The position numbers were made by a program, and so were the translations under genes. Below, piece by piece: positions 62,744 to 64,000 of a DNA stretch of 64,000 nt. The DNA comes from Branchiostoma belcheri. Lineage: Eukaryota > Chordata > Leptocardii > Amphioxiformes > Branchiostomatidae. Every line of letters begins with the position of its first letter. Position 1 is the first letter of the stretch. Location of the stretch: NCBI RefSeq assembly GCF_001625305.1, contig NW_017804165.1, positions 1 through 64,000 of the forward strand, read 5' to 3'. Below the pieces are notes generated by a model. The model saw only the letters and a list, made by a program, of their open reading frames with translations. It made no database searches and was not told the DNA's origin.

Positions 62744-64000
62744 GGGATAGCCAACTATTTGACTTGAGAGGCCTTCAGACGTTTTGATAGAAATAACTTG
62801 TTGGGAAACTTTTCTAAGCATCGAAAGCCCGCATAATAACTTGATATCTTAAGGACTGCCAGGCCGTTGTTCATGATTTATGTTACATCGGCCGCGCAAT
62901 GTATTTAATGGGTGTACGTGTTCAAATAAGTGTTAAAGAACTACCTCAAGGCTCTCTGGAAGCCTGATTATCATATCCCTACTATCTTTGTGCTCTTCCA
63001 CAATATCTCCTTGCTTGAGAAACTCGTATTGCATATGAAGTACCATAATCAGGACAGGAATCAGAAAAATAACTTGCTGTTCCTTGTCGGTGGCCTCCAG
63101 CATTAGATTAGTTACCAGATGATCTGCTTTGATCAGTTGAAGTTATATCCTGGGGTTGCAAGGCGCGCACAGTGAAATGATAAAAAAGAAGAAGTGTCAA
63201 GATTATAAGAACGTGATAAAGCCTTTTAAAAGGTACCAGTAAAGTGACAAAACAAGCCTCAGAAAACGAAGGTGTTTTAAGAGGAGCCAAGAGAGCTCAA
63301 TCACAGTATGCAGACAAAGTAATCCAGGAAACACGTTTGTTTATGACATACTTTTATCAAAGATGACAATCTAAACTTAGGAAGCCCTTAAGGGATAACG
63401 CTAGATAATGTAGATGTACATCAGCTCATTTCTTTCTTACATATTCAAACTGCGAGTCGTTTCCGTGCGCCATGAATATAACCTCTCGTTGATCCCACAA
63501 CACATCAACCTGTCACATTCGAGAGAAACCTGAAAACCCTTTCCTGCTTTTTGTGCTTAAGTCATGAACACATCTCAAGGTGTTTTATGAAGATTACCTG
63601 ACGAAAGCTGTTTACTTCAGACTTCCGCCCAGCTCCGGGCCATTATACCCTGTTTTTCTGCTTAGCTGAGACGCTATTATCTGATTGTGTTTGGCATTAC
63701 AAATTACTGACTTCATAATTTCCAGTGTCACTTATCGCTCGGGACTCGGTGATATGTGTGGTAATATTGTACATCAATGTACCGCGCACAGTAGGCTCTA
63801 CGGAAGTAATTTTCTATGGGCTTTGGGGATTAACCGACTGACATCATCCGTCCGACTCCATCCTCTGTGACACCCATCATGCCGGTGATGAATAGTCATA
63901 ACTTGTAGTTCAGCGGCAGGACTTCAGTCTTCGCCCTTCTCTGGGTATTTATCACCCGGCTTGGAGAAGGCGTCGGTAATAGCCTTGCCTATCGCGCGTT
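62744..64000. other. No gene seen
   Basis: No coding or repeat structure supported up to the window edge. Confidence 0.4.

Noticed and set aside
1..64000. CRISPR arrays, operons or bacterial ribosome-binding sites
   Set aside because: Spliced genes and retroelements show a eukaryotic genome; the tandem repeats lack unique spacers of constant length.

Overview
This is eukaryotic (metazoan) genomic DNA. Genes are split by GT-AG introns, coding exons are GC-rich at third positions and surrounding DNA is AT-rich. Retroelement debris is abundant: Penelope-like elements with a GIY-YIG endonuclease, LINE 3' tails, a tRNA-derived SINE and many fold-back elements. The content and the chordate-style UPA plus death-domain genes suggest amphioxus (Branchiostoma) or a close marine deuterostome. 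That is an inference from style, not from a diagnostic gene. Two 20-N gaps (19667-19686 and 35569-35588) show a draft assembly.

Left end, 0-6 kb, + strand. Bases 3-449 hold the last two exons of a gene for a protein with an acidic stretch and a very basic, nuclear-type C-terminus. Bases 2221-4349 hold a compact four-exon gene (about 160 residues, unrecognised family) whose exon phases fit exactly; its last exon seems to carry a one-base frameshift at about 4211-4213. Possible further exons lie at 4624-4692, 5034-5165 and 5737-5843.

6-14 kb is repeat-rich: a 15-bp minisatellite, a 60-75 bp tandem repeat, a full-length SINE and a cluster of short palindromic transposons.

15-30 kb, minus strand, is the main gene region. 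Gene A (30148 down to 21747, 11 exons, 569 residues) has an unrecognised N-terminal half, then a UPA-like domain and a death domain, as in the UNC5 cytoplasmic tail. Gene B (18705 down to 15426, five exons, 293 residues, 5' end missing) is a diverged copy of the UPA plus death-domain module. Exon fragments are tandemly duplicated in the introns, and a chimeric terminal-exon copy lies just past gene B. The 19-21.7 kb interval between A and B is filled with Penelope-like and LINE sequence.

30-64 kb is gene-poor. I see one ambiguous GC-rich candidate exon block (37560-38020), LINE and Penelope remnants, two microsatellite-bearing elements with terminal hairpins, local duplications and more palindromic elements.

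Two signals stand out. First, nine short palindromic elements, all starting TA and ending TA, are each flanked by a 9-bp target-site duplication (three exact, the rest 7/9 or 8/9). Second, hammerhead-ribozyme-like cores occur in at least three unrelated Penelope-type sequence families.
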